From NCBI GenBank assembly GCA_905250885.1, contig CAJNOQ010002816.1:1-22549 (forward strand): a stretch of 22,549 nucleotides of DNA. The letters run 5' to 3'. The position numbers and the translations under genes were made by a program. This stretch comes from Didymodactylos carnosus (taxonomy: Eukaryota; Rotifera; Eurotatoria; Philodinida; Philodinidae). This document shows positions 1 through 10,625 of the stretch, in pieces. The notes under the pieces were generated by a model. The model ran no database searches. It was not told the origin of the DNA and worked only from the letters and a program-made list of their open reading frames with translations. Positions within the stretch are counted from its first letter, which is position 1. Every line of letters starts with the position of its first letter.

Positions 1-240
1 TTGCTAACTTTCACCTCGTTGCTGAGAAATACCATCAACAACAAGGACGAAACGAGTAAAGGTGTGAAACAGTTGAAGAAGAGAATATCGAATTAATCAC
101 GAATTCTATGATCAAACCTTGATAAAAAAAGTTCTGCTCAAGTCTTGGCTATTGAACAGCGAAAATCGCAGGTCTCTATCTCATTCCTATCAAAAGTTAT
201 TCAAAAAGTGGCTGACTGTCTTGTATTTTGGAACGCATAG
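1..240 (+). pseudogene. possible 3' end of a gene entering from the left edge
   Basis: Frame 1 is open from base 1 to a TAA at 94-96 (31 codons, lysine-rich end). After a second stop at about 112-114 the same frame is open again from about 115 to a TAG near 238-240, with gene-like composition. Two in-frame stops only about 20 bp apart could lie in a short intron or mark decay. I could not find a convincing GT-AG pair that keeps this frame. The product is not recognised. The reverse strand is also open here, so the strand is uncertain. Confidence 0.22.
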
Positions 241-820
241 TAGTAGTAATACTTAGTAATAAGTAATGAAAGCTTCAAGTAATAAAAGTAATAAATAATG
301 AAGTAATAAGTAATAACGAGTAATAAGTTGTGAGGAATACTACGAATTTCCCAAATTGTATGTAAAAAGTGCTGAATCTAATATAAATCTAAGCAGTTTT
401 CTAGACGTCCTATAGAAATCCCAAGGAATCTGGAACCATCTCTGACCGATTCATCATAATAGATTATCAATATTCTGTAGGTTTCAGTATTCACAGACAA
501 TTTTTATTGTTATGAAAAGTTGTGCACCTTCACCCTCACCGAAATCCAACAAAACCATTTACCCAAAGTATTTTCTACCGTCTTTTTATTTTCTTATTAC
601 TTTATTACTTTTTTATTACTTTCATTACTTTTTGTAGTTATTACTTATTACTCAGTAATAACTAATAACTGTTATTACTTATTACCAGGTGATAAGGTAA
701 TAACAGTTATTACCTTATTACTTATTACTTTTATTACTTCTAAAATTTATTACTTATTACCAAGTAATAAGTAATAATACCTTTGTTATTACTTATTACT
801 AGTAATAGTAATGTAGCAGC
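238..820. repeat. TAATAAG/CTTATTA word island with fold-back layout
   Basis: At 238-330 the + strand carries many AGTAATAA words. At 590-815 it carries the reverse complement, TTATTACT, about twenty times. The two blocks face each other across a 255 bp ordinary spacer, so the region can fold back. The right block contains nested palindromes, for example AAGGTAATAAC with GTTATTACCTT near 690-720 and a 13 bp stem near 745-780. The outer ends are loosely complementary. The 84-codon open frame at 520-774 is a by-product of the repeats. It could be a Foldback-type element whose arms are made of short repeats, or a decayed satellite. Confidence 0.7.
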
Positions 821-1380
821 CCTAGTTAGTATAATAATGTATTATTTCTTAAATAAATCATGGTATATGACTATTTCTGGAATAATTTTCAAGTGATGGC
901 AGACAGAGGGCTTCCTCTATTTGAAAGCGGAAACTTGGAGGTGTCTTTTCATTATAAAAACGGTTTTCCAAACTTTTCTGACTAAAGCGATATACTTGGT
1001 TTTTCAGCCGTCAGGTTTTCTGGAAACCCTGTTATCAACTTTCCCCATGAAACGGCGACATGCACTCATCTGATAGAAAAATCTTCGGGCTACTCAAAAT
1101 AGTATTCAGACTGGCTCCAACTTGTACGGCATAGATAACACCCAAACGACTCTTTTCCATATCTTTAATGATTGACCCCACCTTCTTGATATTATGACCA
1201 GCTCACTTTGTAGAGAATTTCAAGGGCTATACAATGCTATGTTTTCGAAAAATACATAAATTTTTATTATGGCAGAAAAATGACTAAAGGAGTGTTTCAA
1301 ACACTAAGATAGGTGAAAATCATTACATCGGGTATTTCACCTACTGACCATGTGGGCGTTTTTTGAAAGACGTATTTATA
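821..1380. other. intergenic, no gene seen
   Basis: No credible coding frame. It holds a diverged core of the dispersed repeat at about 1207-1246 in the opposite orientation to the two copies that follow, a 15 bp palindrome AGTGTTTCAAACACT at 1291-1305, and a small stem AGGTGAAA/TTTCACCT at 1311-1342. Confidence 0.5.
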
Positions 1381-1765
1381 GCTCATTTTGAAGCCCGTGA
1401 AATTTTCTATCGAATGATATATGAAGTGGGGTGGTTAACGAGAAAATAAGTCATTATTATAAACATGAACCACGTCGACCCATCGGTTTACTGAGATGCT
1501 ACCGAGTATTTCGGATCTTAGACTACCCAGTTACATTATCTTAAGACTATCTTATATATTATTTTGAGGCCCGTGAAATTCTCTCTCGCATGATGCGTAA
1601 AGTACAGAGGTTAACGAGAAAATTAGTCACCGTTATCAACATGAACGACGTTGACCTACCGGTTTCCTGGGTTAACCGTGGAGAGAAGCTCCATCAGATG
1701 AGGTAACTTAAGAATGATTTGGAAGGGGGCCGATTTGCGGTCTTATTGTTCCCCGTCCTTTCGAA
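1381..1765 (+). repeat. dispersed repeat, two tandem copies plus a GGCCGAT block
   Basis: Copy 1 (1381-1490) and copy 2 (1558-1666) share AGCCCGTGAAATT-like, TATCGAATGAT, GGTTAACGAGAAA and a closing TCGGTTT in the same order. A block at 1727-1765 reads GGGGGCCGATTTGCGGTC and then CCCCGTCC. The same three blocks occur in reverse order and orientation at 15428-15890, so this is one repeat family about 14 kb apart and inverted. The core of about 42 bp has ATATCATT/AATGATAT-like ends and may itself be a small mobile unit. No coding capacity is seen. Confidence 0.65.
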
Positions 1766-1998
1766 AACTTTTCTGATGATTTACTGAATTAGGTTGACTT
1801 ACATGTCTCTTCCAAGATGATAATAATAGTGTTATTATCGATTTGCATTACTTTGGACAGTATGATAATATGAATATATTTTTTTCGATGAGAGAAATTA
1901 CACGACTTGTTACAGGATAAGTGAAAAAACCGACAATGCCATATGCGGATACTCATATATGTACTCTCAACTTAAATAGTTTGCTTTTGCTGTTTTAC
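1766..1998. other. intergenic, nothing recognised
   Basis: AT-rich sequence without an open frame, hairpin or repeat that I could support. It separates the dispersed repeat from the fold-back element. Confidence 0.5.
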
Positions 1999-3360
1999 AC
2001 TTTCTGAGCTCTGGTTTGTGAGGGTAGTCAATGTTTTTCTGAACAAACTCCGAAAGCTCATAGTTTTCTATTTTTACCAGAAATTTTGTTAACCTGATAG
2101 TATGATCGAAAGACAACTATTGTACGTTCCATCATAATTGTGCGCTTCAAAATTCTCAGAGAGCCTGCTTGTATTTCGGAATTTCTCAGAAAACTCTGTA
2201 AGGTTCACGGAATTTTGTTTCAATTTACCGTACTTGTAGCCGTATGTAAAGCAGCTATAACGGAGTATCTGGAGTTTACAGAACTGATTCTAAGTGTCGC
2301 AATGTTGGAATTTTGCATGATAAGAGCCTAGAATGGTTTATTTCATCTAAAGCAGAGTTTTCATTGGATTTTATAAATTGTGAATGAAAACATACACTGC
2401 GACGAGACTCACGAAGTAACCACCATCAGTGTTCAATCGCTTTTCACCCGAAACATACTTTTTTCCGGTTGGCTGTTAACGCTATTCACGAATTTGATAT
2501 CCATTTGTGCTCATAGGCTTTTCTTGGATGATTCTCTGAAAACCGGATGTCTGAATATCTAATATGGACTTTCATTTGAACTCATTCTGACAACACCAGA
2601 TTGTAAAGCACGTCAAGTTACCAGTATGGAGAGATTTTTCAAGTCAACGAACTAGTTTTCGAGGAGATACAAAAATTTTCCGGTACAAAAGGACCGAAAC
2701 ATTGGGATTGGGAAAGTTCATATTGAATATTTAGACACCCGATTTTCAAAGAATCCTCCAAGAAAAGCTTATGGACACAAATGAATATCAGATTCGTGAT
2801 CAGCATCAACAGTCACCCGAGAACAAGTATGTTTCAAGCAGAAAGCGAGCGAACACTCGAAGTGGTTCTCTTGTCAGTTGGGTCGACCTATGTTCCATTT
2901 GGCCGAGGTTTCGTCATCTCACTTGAGATCTCACTTGAAACTTCCGAAATTCGATTCTACGCCCAAACGACAAAGGTAAAGAGAATGGAGAATTCTTATT
3001 TTGAAGAGGATACTCTGGGCTTGCTATTCATATAAAAAGAGAAAACATTTCTACTTCTTTGGAGATTCAGAGTAGTTCCTCAAAGATCTTTTGCGAAACT
3101 TACTTAGAAAACTGAATTTGAAAATCGTTTTTTCATACACCAAGTCTCCAATTTCAAATGCAAAAACATCAGAGTTCTTTACACCTTTTCTATGAGCAGT
3201 TATTCAGCAGCTGACCGAGTTCATTCTTTCTGAGACTGACAGCCGTCTTTCGACCGAACTATCAGGTTAACAAATTTTCTAGTAAAAACAGAAAACTGTG
3301 AGCTTTCGGAGTTTGTTCAGAAAAACATTGACTGCCCTCACGAACCAGAGCTCAGAAAGT
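1999..3360. mobile_element. long fold-back element with 116 bp terminal inverted repeats
   Basis: The left arm 1999-2114 begins ACTTTCTGAGCTCTGG and ends GATCGAAAGAC. The right arm 3245-3360 is its reverse complement, with roughly 85-90% identity and equal length. Pairing resumes inside: about 2410-2580 is the diverged reverse complement of about 2700-2880, for example GAAACATACTT at about 2450 against its complement near 2830, and GGCTTTTCTTGGATGATTC at 2516 against its complement near 2755-2770. Most of the element is therefore one imperfect hairpin with a loop near 2580-2705. The short open frames inside at 2140-3035 and 3279-3539 are by-products. No transposase is visible, so it would be non-autonomous. 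No clear target duplication is seen. Confidence 0.75.
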
Positions 3361-4203
3361 CTAAAGTTTGATGTTATTCGTTTTATGTGGAAAATCAAAC
3401 AGACAAAAGCAGTTTCTGCATGTTCCTGCCTTTGGCTCAAGTTCGTTTGGCACATAACAAATCTTTTAATTGTTTTCTTACAATAATCTGAGAGCGTTTT
3501 GTTTTCGTTGCAAATGGTTGTGTGGTCTGAACTATACATAGTTCTTCAGGATCTTTTCTTTCTTAGAAAGCCGATTGTATTATAAAAAGACCGTTATCCC
3601 GACCGTCGGTTACCACCATAACCAACCAAATTCATTCCGAGCCTAGAATGGATTTGGTCTGATTCTTTCTTGCTGTATTCCTGTCGGTTTTCGTCGGACA
3701 TCGGGTCTGATGAGATCCAATGTCTGCCGAAAATTGAAAGAAACTGTCGAATTTCGCTGCTCTTTTATAGAGCTTTAAATATTGATTGCCTACCCATCCT
3801 ATCAGTTTTGCAAACTGTTATTTAGTCTTAGTTGATGGCTTTTAAAGATACTATAGGACTCTAATCGACGTATTATTGTCGAATCTGATCGCCGGTTTTT
3901 ATAGGAAATTTAACGGATTCTACCGGGCTTCAGTCAGGGTCATTCGACCTGGGCAGTAGTTCTATTGAAAAAGCTAGTTGAGTTAACTTTGATGTTTCTG
4001 AAGTGTCTGACAGCGACTGAACTCAGAATCTTAAAACTATAAATGTCTCTGAATGACTACTGATTATGACTGATGGAAGAATATCGAGGAACGCGAGAAT
4101 CGAATATTACTTTGGAAGAAATTATACTTCTGATGGAACTGCAAACAAATGCTAAACATACCTTTGGAGACTGTCTATCAGACTCTGGCGTTTTCATCAC
4201 TAT
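3361..4203. other. intergenic; one 13 bp hairpin
   Basis: No credible gene. At 3625-3658 there is a hairpin with stem ACCAAATTCATTC / GAATGGATTTGGT (one mismatch in 13) and an 8-base loop. A 60-codon open frame at 4073-4255 is the antisense of the ADP-ribosyltransferase C-terminus and is not a gene. Confidence 0.5.
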
Positions 4204-5040
4204 TCAAAACGGTGGTTGGAGTAATTCAGGTGGTGGAATTAATTCTCTCAGGTGAATAACATGTAAGCCATTTCCAGCATCTCATGTATTCACTACTTGC
4301 AAATAGTTCCTGACATTAGTAAAACTTCATCTTCAGAACAGTACGAATATTTTTGAATCTGTTTCCCTTTTAAACATTGTATATTAAATAATGTTCTATG
4401 ACCATCTTTTCCAAGATATTGATCTAATTCAAGAAGTTTAATTGACTCTGTACAAGAACTAAATCCCCACCAAATGATTTCTTTTCTTTCTGAATAGTAA
4501 TCTCTAAAATTGCCTCTTATTCCACACCAGATCACTATCTTAACAGATTCTAATTTGAAGAGAGCAGTGAGAAATAATTTCAAATACAATAACCATGGTG
4601 ATATTAGTTTCACACGTTGGTTTAAGCTTTAATCTTGAATCAGAACGAAATCGAGAATATAAATTCCCATTATATCATTCTGAAACTTAAACTATCAAAA
4701 CACAAAATCAATCCTTGTACGAAGCTGGGATCGAACACAAAACACGTTCTTTTGATCGTAATACATGATTGAGCTGATAATAAACAGTGTTTTCACTGGG
4801 AACCCATTCAGTTGTATATAATTGAATTGAAGCTAATTCATCGATTGAAAGGACATCATCAACTATAGTTTCACATCTTTTTTTAATAACACAAACGTTA
4901 GCTAATAAGTTTTCACATAGATGTATAATAGGTTTCACGGCTTCTTCTAATGGTAGTAATGGACAGTCTTTGTATCCTTGAACTGGAAGTAATAGGTTTC
5001 CATGTCCTTCTCGATCATCGAGAAAACGTGAATGTGTCAT
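4204..5040 (-). pseudogene. mono-ADP-ribosyltransferase (ecto-ART family), broken
   Basis: Resembles the expanded bdelloid family of arginine-type NAD:protein ADP-ribosyltransferases. The likely start is the ATG at 5038-5040, just before a RFLDDRE..HGNLLLP-type N-terminus. The first part (down to 4749) includes SIQLYTTEW. After a 118 bp disruption the second part carries the three catalytic signatures: the arginine in GIRGN, the STS-equivalent WWGFSSCT, and the E-x-E motif EDEVLL. Three lesions are visible: an insert flanked by 7 bp repeats (4631-4741), a one-base-type frame change near 4293-4300 at an early TAG, and an in-frame TGA at 4282-4284 just before a recognisable GLHVIHLRE tail that ends at the TGA at 4204-4206. 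I read it as a decayed copy. Splicing around the insert is possible in principle, but the later lesions remain. Confidence 0.8.
4631..4741 (-). mobile_element. 111 bp insert with 7 bp target duplication inside the ART gene
   Basis: The + strand heptamer ACACGTT occurs at 4624-4630 and again at 4742-4748, directly flanking 111 bp of foreign sequence. Insert plus one repeat is 118 bp (1 mod 3), which explains why the gene halves lie in different frames. At its 5' end on the minus strand the insert reads GTTCGATCCCAGC, close to the tRNA T-arm/B-box consensus. A 5'-truncated tRNA-derived SINE is therefore possible. There is no clear A-rich tail. It could also serve as an intron (weak donor GTGTTC, acceptor TTAAAG), adding a few codons. 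Confidence 0.6.
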
Positions 5041-5769
5041 TAAACAGCGTTCTCTTTGAATTGAATAATTGTGTTCGCTTTTTGTTTCACTGTTAAGATG
5101 CAAAAGCACGAACACTTTTCATCACTGTTTACCTTCGGTTGTTATCTGTGTGTTTGTGCACAGAAATGAAATATTATGATAAGTGTTGAATCTAAAGCGA
5201 TAAGACGATGAGAGCATTGTTGATGACCAATTTGCTTTCAAAACTACTTAAATAATGGATGCTTTCAAAGAATTGATTCTCTCAATATTTCGAATATATT
5301 TATTTTTTCTGAGTTGAATTAACATAACTTACTTCTCTCACGATCCTATGGCTAGAAAGGAATTCGCCATTATGAATGTGCTTGCAGAATGTGCTTTCAG
5401 AGATTTTCATATGGTATGAAAGGCACAGTTGGAAAGTTTTAGAAACTGGCTCCAGACTGCTCCGCAGCTAATTACTTCATAGAAAGCTTTAAGTATCAAA
5501 TAGAACCCATGGAAAAATCCTGTCAGATTGTTACCGTTTTCTCAAATAATATTCCGCAGTAAATTTTCAAGAATTTCAGAAAGACAATAGAATAGTCTTG
5601 CAAGAAAGTCGAAAAAGTTTCGTGAGAAAGCGATAGGTACTCTCAAGTAATTCTTATGTGTTACTTATGAAAGTCTCACTTAAAAACATTTGTGTTTTCT
5701 ACAACTTCACAGAGTTTGTTCCGAAAGTTTACCACTGTCAGTCCTACATCAAAAATTAGAAAGAAAACT
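5041..5769. other. intergenic, upstream of the ART pseudogene
   Basis: No gene seen. Minus-strand sequence just upstream of 5040 is open a little further but with no better start. The stretch from about 5700 (GAGTTTGTTCCGAAAG) faintly resembles the arm of the fold-back element at 1999-3360. Confidence 0.4.
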
Positions 5770-5850
5770 AACGGTCGATTCAGGGTTCGAACCTGAGACG
5801 TATATAGCATGTTGTGTTGTGCTCTTACCAGCTTAACGGAGTAATAAGAT
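5770..5850 (-). repeat. tRNA-like sequence (A-box and B-box), not a functional tRNA
   Basis: On the minus strand, GGTAAGAGCAC (D-arm-like) is followed about 30 bases later by TCAGGTTCGAACCCTGA, a perfect five-pair T-arm with the canonical B-box. The acceptor ends do not pair and no proper anticodon stem can be drawn, so this is a tRNA pseudogene or the head of a tRNA-derived SINE. Confidence 0.4.
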
Positions 5851-6320
5851 ATCTTGCCATGATATTATGATAGTACAGTTTTTCGACTAACTTAAAGTGT
5901 AAAAAGCAAGGTGGAGTAATTTCAAACTACATGGAAGTGTCTGCGCTTTATTAGTACTTTTCGGTGACAGTTGTTTAATGTAATCAATAACTTTTTGCTT
6001 GTTCTCTATTATCCTGACTATTCTAACATCTATGTTCAAATAAATAATCTATCTATCTAAAAGACGGTTCCTAGCAGTAGTGAATCTTTTGTGATAAACC
6101 AGCATACTGAAGTTGAATATGCCATAAATCCGAAAGCATAGTTTAATAGCCTGACATGAGTACTGCACCAAGAAACTTGTACTAAGTGATTTCATAGTTT
6201 ATAGTAGAGATACACTTCTACAATAGATATAAGTGATATTAAATGAAATAACATATTTTTCAGGTTAAAAAAAATTATGCGAAAGTCTTCGCGCTAGTAA
6301 AATTCTTGCTTCTTGTACAT
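5851..6320. repeat. AT-rich spacer with a LINE-like 3' tail at 6038-6060
   Basis: The segment ends in AAATAAATAATCTATCTATC followed by TAA, a short simple-repeat tail of the sort left by some non-LTR retrotransposons. No reverse transcriptase coding is seen upstream, so only a 3' untranslated scrap could be present. The rest shows nothing I recognise. Confidence 0.25.
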
Positions 6321-7252
6321 ATATGTCCGCACATGTGCGTCATTTATTTTTGCACACGCCCTTGACTATGGATAGTACTCGACCTCGACTACTTATGCTC
6401 CAAATGTGGTCTCTGAAATCAGTTACAAAAAATTCCATAGCTTCTGAAGCAAGTAAGTTCCGATCAAAAACTGTTGGGAATCTTCTTAAGTATGTCACTG
6501 CTACGTACTGTGCAAATAGAAACAAAAACCTCAGCCATTGATTATCTGAGAAACGGCTGTCTCTAGCATGCAATAACTATTAAACCGTTCCCGGACAGAC
6601 TTTTTGAGAGTGAGGGTGAGTAATACTAGTAGATGCGTTGAAAGTCAATCAGACTCCGATTCAGCTTGAACGGGCATAACCAAATATTTGTTCGAGGGTG
6701 AGCACAAAATATGAAAAAAACCTCGGTTTTTCGAGGTGTCAGAGAGAAGATAAACAATGAGTAAACCGGCAAGTACATTCACGTAGCGCGATAGCAAAAC
6801 GACTTCTACTGCGTACGTTAAACCAAACGTAAGGTGTTAGTGTTACATATAGTCGTCATTGCACGGCAAGGAATAAACAGATGTCGCTAGACATCTGTAC
6901 ACATGGCGGTTGCACAGCTTGAATCGTTCTGCAGGATATAAACATATAAACTCTATTACTAAATTTTCGTGAAAGGCAAAAGTTTTTGAATTAAAAAGAT
7001 GGACTTAGCTTGAAACTTTAGCGATAACGCACCTATCATTAATGTTACTTCTTTTTAGATACCAGGAGATTAAAATGTTCTATCAGAATTCTATACAGAT
7101 GTTCTGCTGCCTAGATTCGAGATAACGACGATAACGCTGGGAAAAAGGCAGATTTTGTATTGTTTCACAATAAAATCAAGAAAGAGCAAATATCATGAAT
7201 TTGTGTATGCATCGGAATTAATCGTCATTTTCTAACACAATCAACAAAGATT
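6321..7252. other. intergenic, upstream of the three-exon gene; small hairpins
   Basis: Open frames of about 70 codons exist on both strands at 6323-6573, but neither is recognisable. A perfect 9 bp stem ACAGATGTC / GACATCTGT with loop GCTA sits at 6877-6898, and CCTCGGTTTTTCGAGG at about 6721-6736 is another small hairpin. GAGTGAGGGTGAG at about 6608 echoes the loop of the MITE at 18077-18352. A promoter for the downstream gene would lie here, but I cannot point to it. Confidence 0.4.
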
Positions 7253-8830
7253 ATGACAAGCAGATCAGTCGAAGAAGATAAAGATTTAGTTTTGTCATTG
7301 ACACATGTTGATTTGACGCAAGTAATTCGAGGTGCAACGTATGAAAAAACTGGACGGGATATGATGAGACTAGTTTTTGCTGCTCATGCTCAGTTTTCTT
7401 TCCTTGAAAGAGGAGAATTCGAAGTTATATTAGGTAATATATTTCTTCCACACTGCTCTACTTCTTTTATGCTCATTGTGTATAGGTGCAATCGCCTACA
7501 TCCACAAGGTTCCATTTAAAGATTTTTGGTCTAAATATAATACGATTAAAACATCATTAACTCAAATGATCCATGATGCAAAGAAAAATACTCCACTGGC
7601 AAGACGAAGGAAACTATTTGATGTAAGATGCACGTAAGGCAAAGATCGAGCAGAATTTAGTTTTCTATATTTTACATACCATTCGATAAAGAATCGCACG
7701 CTGATCACGAATATGTGTTCCGGGCCTCTCAAACCCGTTTTCTGGCTGAGAAAATTGTAAAATACTATGAAGAGGTCAAAAACCCGGTTTTTCACGCCTT
7801 TTTTTAAATTTGAGTTTTCTAAGTTTGGTTACAACTTGGAACGTTCAAACTCAGATAGTCTTGTTCAGCGTTGAAAAGTGAACTAGAATATGGAATAAAA
7901 GCCTTTATATATCTAAACACCTATTCGCCAAAGACGTTAAAAGCGAAGCGACTAAAAAACAGGTCTCATTTTAGCAAAAATGGCAGGTGCTTTCTGGAGA
8001 GTCTCGGAATCAATATTTTTACAAAATTAGATTCGCCGAGTGCTCCTCTTCAAAACAACGGCTCGCTTTTTTCAAAAATTTGTTTCATTCCTGAGAAAGT
8101 ACATTTTTCTGAATCAGAAGCGAAAAAATCGGAATTCTGCCCGTAATTCTCTATTTTCTCCATCAGAACTCATTTTTTATGCAATAGAAATACCATATTC
8201 GGAGTTAGCATCGAAAACCGAATCGAATGATATACTTTTTTACCCTATCCGACCACCTTTGTTTTATTCGAATTTTCACGTCGAAGAATTACTGAGATTT
8301 TCACGACAACATGAAAATCAACGAAAAATTTCGAAACATATATCATTCGATTCGGTTTTCGATGCTAACTTTGAATATGGTATTTCTATTGCATAAAAAA
8401 TGAGTTCTGATGGAGAAAATAGAGAATTACGGGCAGAATTCCGATTTTTTCGCTTCCGATTCAGAAAAAATGTACTTTCTCGGGAATGAAACAAATTTTT
8501 GATTCTCTATCGAATGGTGTGTAAAATATAGAAAACTAAATTCTGCTCGATCTTGTTTGTAATTTGTTTATCTAACATCGATAAAATAAAAGATTTACTC
8601 ATATACTAAGTTTTCTCTTATTAAAAAGTCTGTTCATGATCATAGATAAAAACTTTTCTTTCAAAATTTTACAAGTTTCTATTCATATTCATATGTACTA
8701 AAGAGATATTATATTATAGGAACTTCTAAAGACTTTGGAGAAAAGTTTCCTTAAAGAAAATATAAGAAAAGAGTCTGTAAAGAAAAAAAATCTGATCAAT
8801 TCTTCAAGGAGACAGTCACATGATTCCTGA
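7253..8830 (+). CDS. hypothetical protein, three exons, 142 residues
   Basis: Exons 7253-7433, 7486-7622 and 8720-8830 join in frame (429 bp including TGA). The first intron, 52 bp, starts GTAATA and ends GTATAG, with phase 1. The second, 1,097 bp, starts GTAAGA and ends TATTATAG, with phase 0. The start is the first ATG after an in-frame stop near 7195. The protein opens MTSRSVEEDKD, is mixed helical in the middle (FWSKYNTIKTSLTQ) and ends in a lysine-rich tail (about residues 115-135). No signal peptide, membrane segment or known domain is recognised. The second intron is long only because it holds the fold-back element at 7642-8554. The exact phase match at both junctions is the main support. 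It could still be a remnant, since no function is known. Confidence 0.55.
7642..8554. mobile_element. fold-back element in intron 2, left arm split by an insertion
   Basis: The right arm 8340-8554 is continuous. Its complement on the left is in two pieces: 7642-7695 (outer, begins AAGATCGAGCAG) and 8073-8234 (inner, begins CAAAAATTTG). The inner arms are both 162 bp and nearly identical, with a 105 bp loop at 8235-8339. The pieces are separated by 377 bp (7696-8072) with no counterpart on the right, so that block was inserted into the left arm or lost from the right. Ends are AAGATCGAGCAG / CTGCTCGATCTT. No target duplication is clear. Open frames at 7562-8396 are by-products. The word TATCGAATG links it to the repeats at 1381 and 15654. 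Confidence 0.8.
7696..8072. mobile_element. 377 bp block interrupting the fold-back left arm
   Basis: Lies exactly between the two pieces of the left arm. At the junctions TC is shared (GAATC on the left, TTTTTTCAAAAA on the right), so any target duplication is at most 2 bp. It has no obvious terminal repeats or coding sequence. An insertion of another short element is the simplest reading, with loss from the right arm as the alternative. Confidence 0.55.
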
Positions 8831-10625
8831 AAGAATCAATCAGTTTTTTTTTCTTTGCAAGATGCACGCGTTTTGGAAAAAAAAGTTATCGTCCTAAATT
8901 TTAGGCAAAACACCTGAGGGGGACCTTAGGCAAAAATTTCGACGGGAACTTTTTGTCCGCCTTCAAGACGAAACTTAGGTGAAAAACGTTTTTCGACATG
9001 CTGAATCGGAATATCGCATTCCCGCTGCTTGAATCGATGCGTGGAAAAACTAGGTAGTTTTCATATGGTAGTCATCTTCTAAAGAAACTTCACCTTAGAA
9101 TCGAACGAGGACGCACGAATTCAGGATAGATGTATTTTTTGAGTTTGAAGACTTTTTCAGACTCGTCCACAGGTTCTTAGCTGATATGTACTGAGTCGAC
9201 AGTAATTTAACAATTTGTAGATCACGAATCGTGTTGAACGTTAAGCATTTACTAATAATAATTGCAGATGTTCTATTATTTTACAAATAATAAAATCACA
9301 TTTGTGGATGGCATATATGGGCATGAGAAAAGAATAACTAGAGCATATTGATCACATGATTTAATGTGTTTCAGTTGAGAAATGGATCAGGATCTATAAA
9401 CTCACACTTTGTCAAATTTATCTCACTTAAGTAATGCAGCTTTGTTTATATTTTTCCATTTTTCACTTCAGATACTCAAAAGGGGAGTGGGAAAGTGTAT
9501 TTCCTCAGCTGGTATGTAGTCGAATGGTCATATATGTCGGAGAAAAGAGTATCATTCAATCCACCTGAAGAAAATTGAAAGTATGTCCTTCAGAGTTGAT
9601 AAATTCGTAAATTTGGCTACTATCAAAACAAATTGTGAGATAGAATATGACCACTCCCGGCATTCCATGATCTTTCTCCAAAAAGTCATGAGTTTTTTAA
9701 GCGTCTCCTTAAAAGCTTAAAAAACTTTTCTAGTTTCTTTAGTTTTCTTTCCTTTCTTGTACATTCAGAATTTTTTCTTATACATAGTCTGACAAACGAA
9801 AGTCTCTTCTTCACAATGAGACGCCTTACTGAATTGTCCGATGAGATTTCGTCCGGTTTCAAGCATTGCGGCAACCACTCTAAAAAAAAAGTGTCCTGTG
9901 CACAAAATTTGTCTTTCTAAATATTTGTATTTTCCATTCAATCCAGTCGCAGTACGAAAAAAACAAAATTTCAAACTTCCGATAAAGTATCTGTGATAAA
10001 AACTTCAGCTGAATCAGACTATTTTTTCGAGTAGTCGTAATGTGATTGGATAAAAACTGGAGTTCTACAGAAAGCCCACTGACAACCATATGAGAAAAAT
10101 CTCAGCAAAATACATCGACTTTCTTTTTCGATGATCGATCTCTGATAAAAATTTCAGTCTGATCAAACATCGGCTGACTTCTTCACTTTCTAAGGGGGTC
10201 AGCAAGAACGAGATCCTTTTAATTCGAATGAGACAAGTTGTGTAGCAACAACTAAAACAGTCATCAAGTAAATCCTAATCTTTGGTGACTTGAGAAGAAC
10301 CATAGTCAAGTCTAGAGAGCTGATCTAAAATATATTTTCTGTATTTGTTCATACTTGTTCAAAAGGTTTTGATGATTAAGAATTGAGATTGAATTTCCTT
10401 AAAATGAATAAGTTTATTTTCAAGCAAAGAAGCAACTATTCTGTTTTCTAAGGTTTTTATTAGTCTTCACTATTCTGCAGTTGTTTTATGTCTTTATTCA
10501 TTCTCAAACAAACAAGGTTAGTGGGGCGAACCCCATTATCAACCTTCAATGTATATATAAGTATAAAAGAAAAAGACTAAATAGTAAAAATCTAGACGAG
10601 GAAAAAAAAGAAAAAATTAATAAAA
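8831..10625. other. intergenic, no gene seen
   Basis: Short overlapping minus-strand open frames at 9686-10089 are not recognised. Small signals: TTAGGCAAAA-type words repeated at 8900-8960; a perfect 11 bp stem GTTTTTTAAGC / GCTTAAAAAAC at 9692-9725; TCTGATAAAAATTTCAG-like direct repeats near 9990 and 10140 about 150 bp apart; and a TGGGG/CCCCA hairpin at 10522-10535 with a TTCG loop on the minus strand. Confidence 0.45.

Noticed and set aside
520-774. 84-codon open frame with hydrophobic product
   Set aside because: It is a translation of the TTATTACT repeats; composition is explained entirely by the repeat.
2140-3035. Several 60-84 codon frames
   Set aside because: They lie within the arms of the fold-back element, are unrelated to known proteins and are not shared between paired arms.
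5770-5850. Functional tRNA gene
   Set aside because: The T-arm is perfect but acceptor and anticodon stems do not pair.
6323-6573. Overlapping plus and minus frames of 72-77 codons
   Set aside because: No recognisable domain, start context or splice sites; each is the shadow of the other.
7562-8396. Frames of 77-118 codons around the intron
   Set aside because: They read through the fold-back arms and its insert; the longest simply spans the hairpin.
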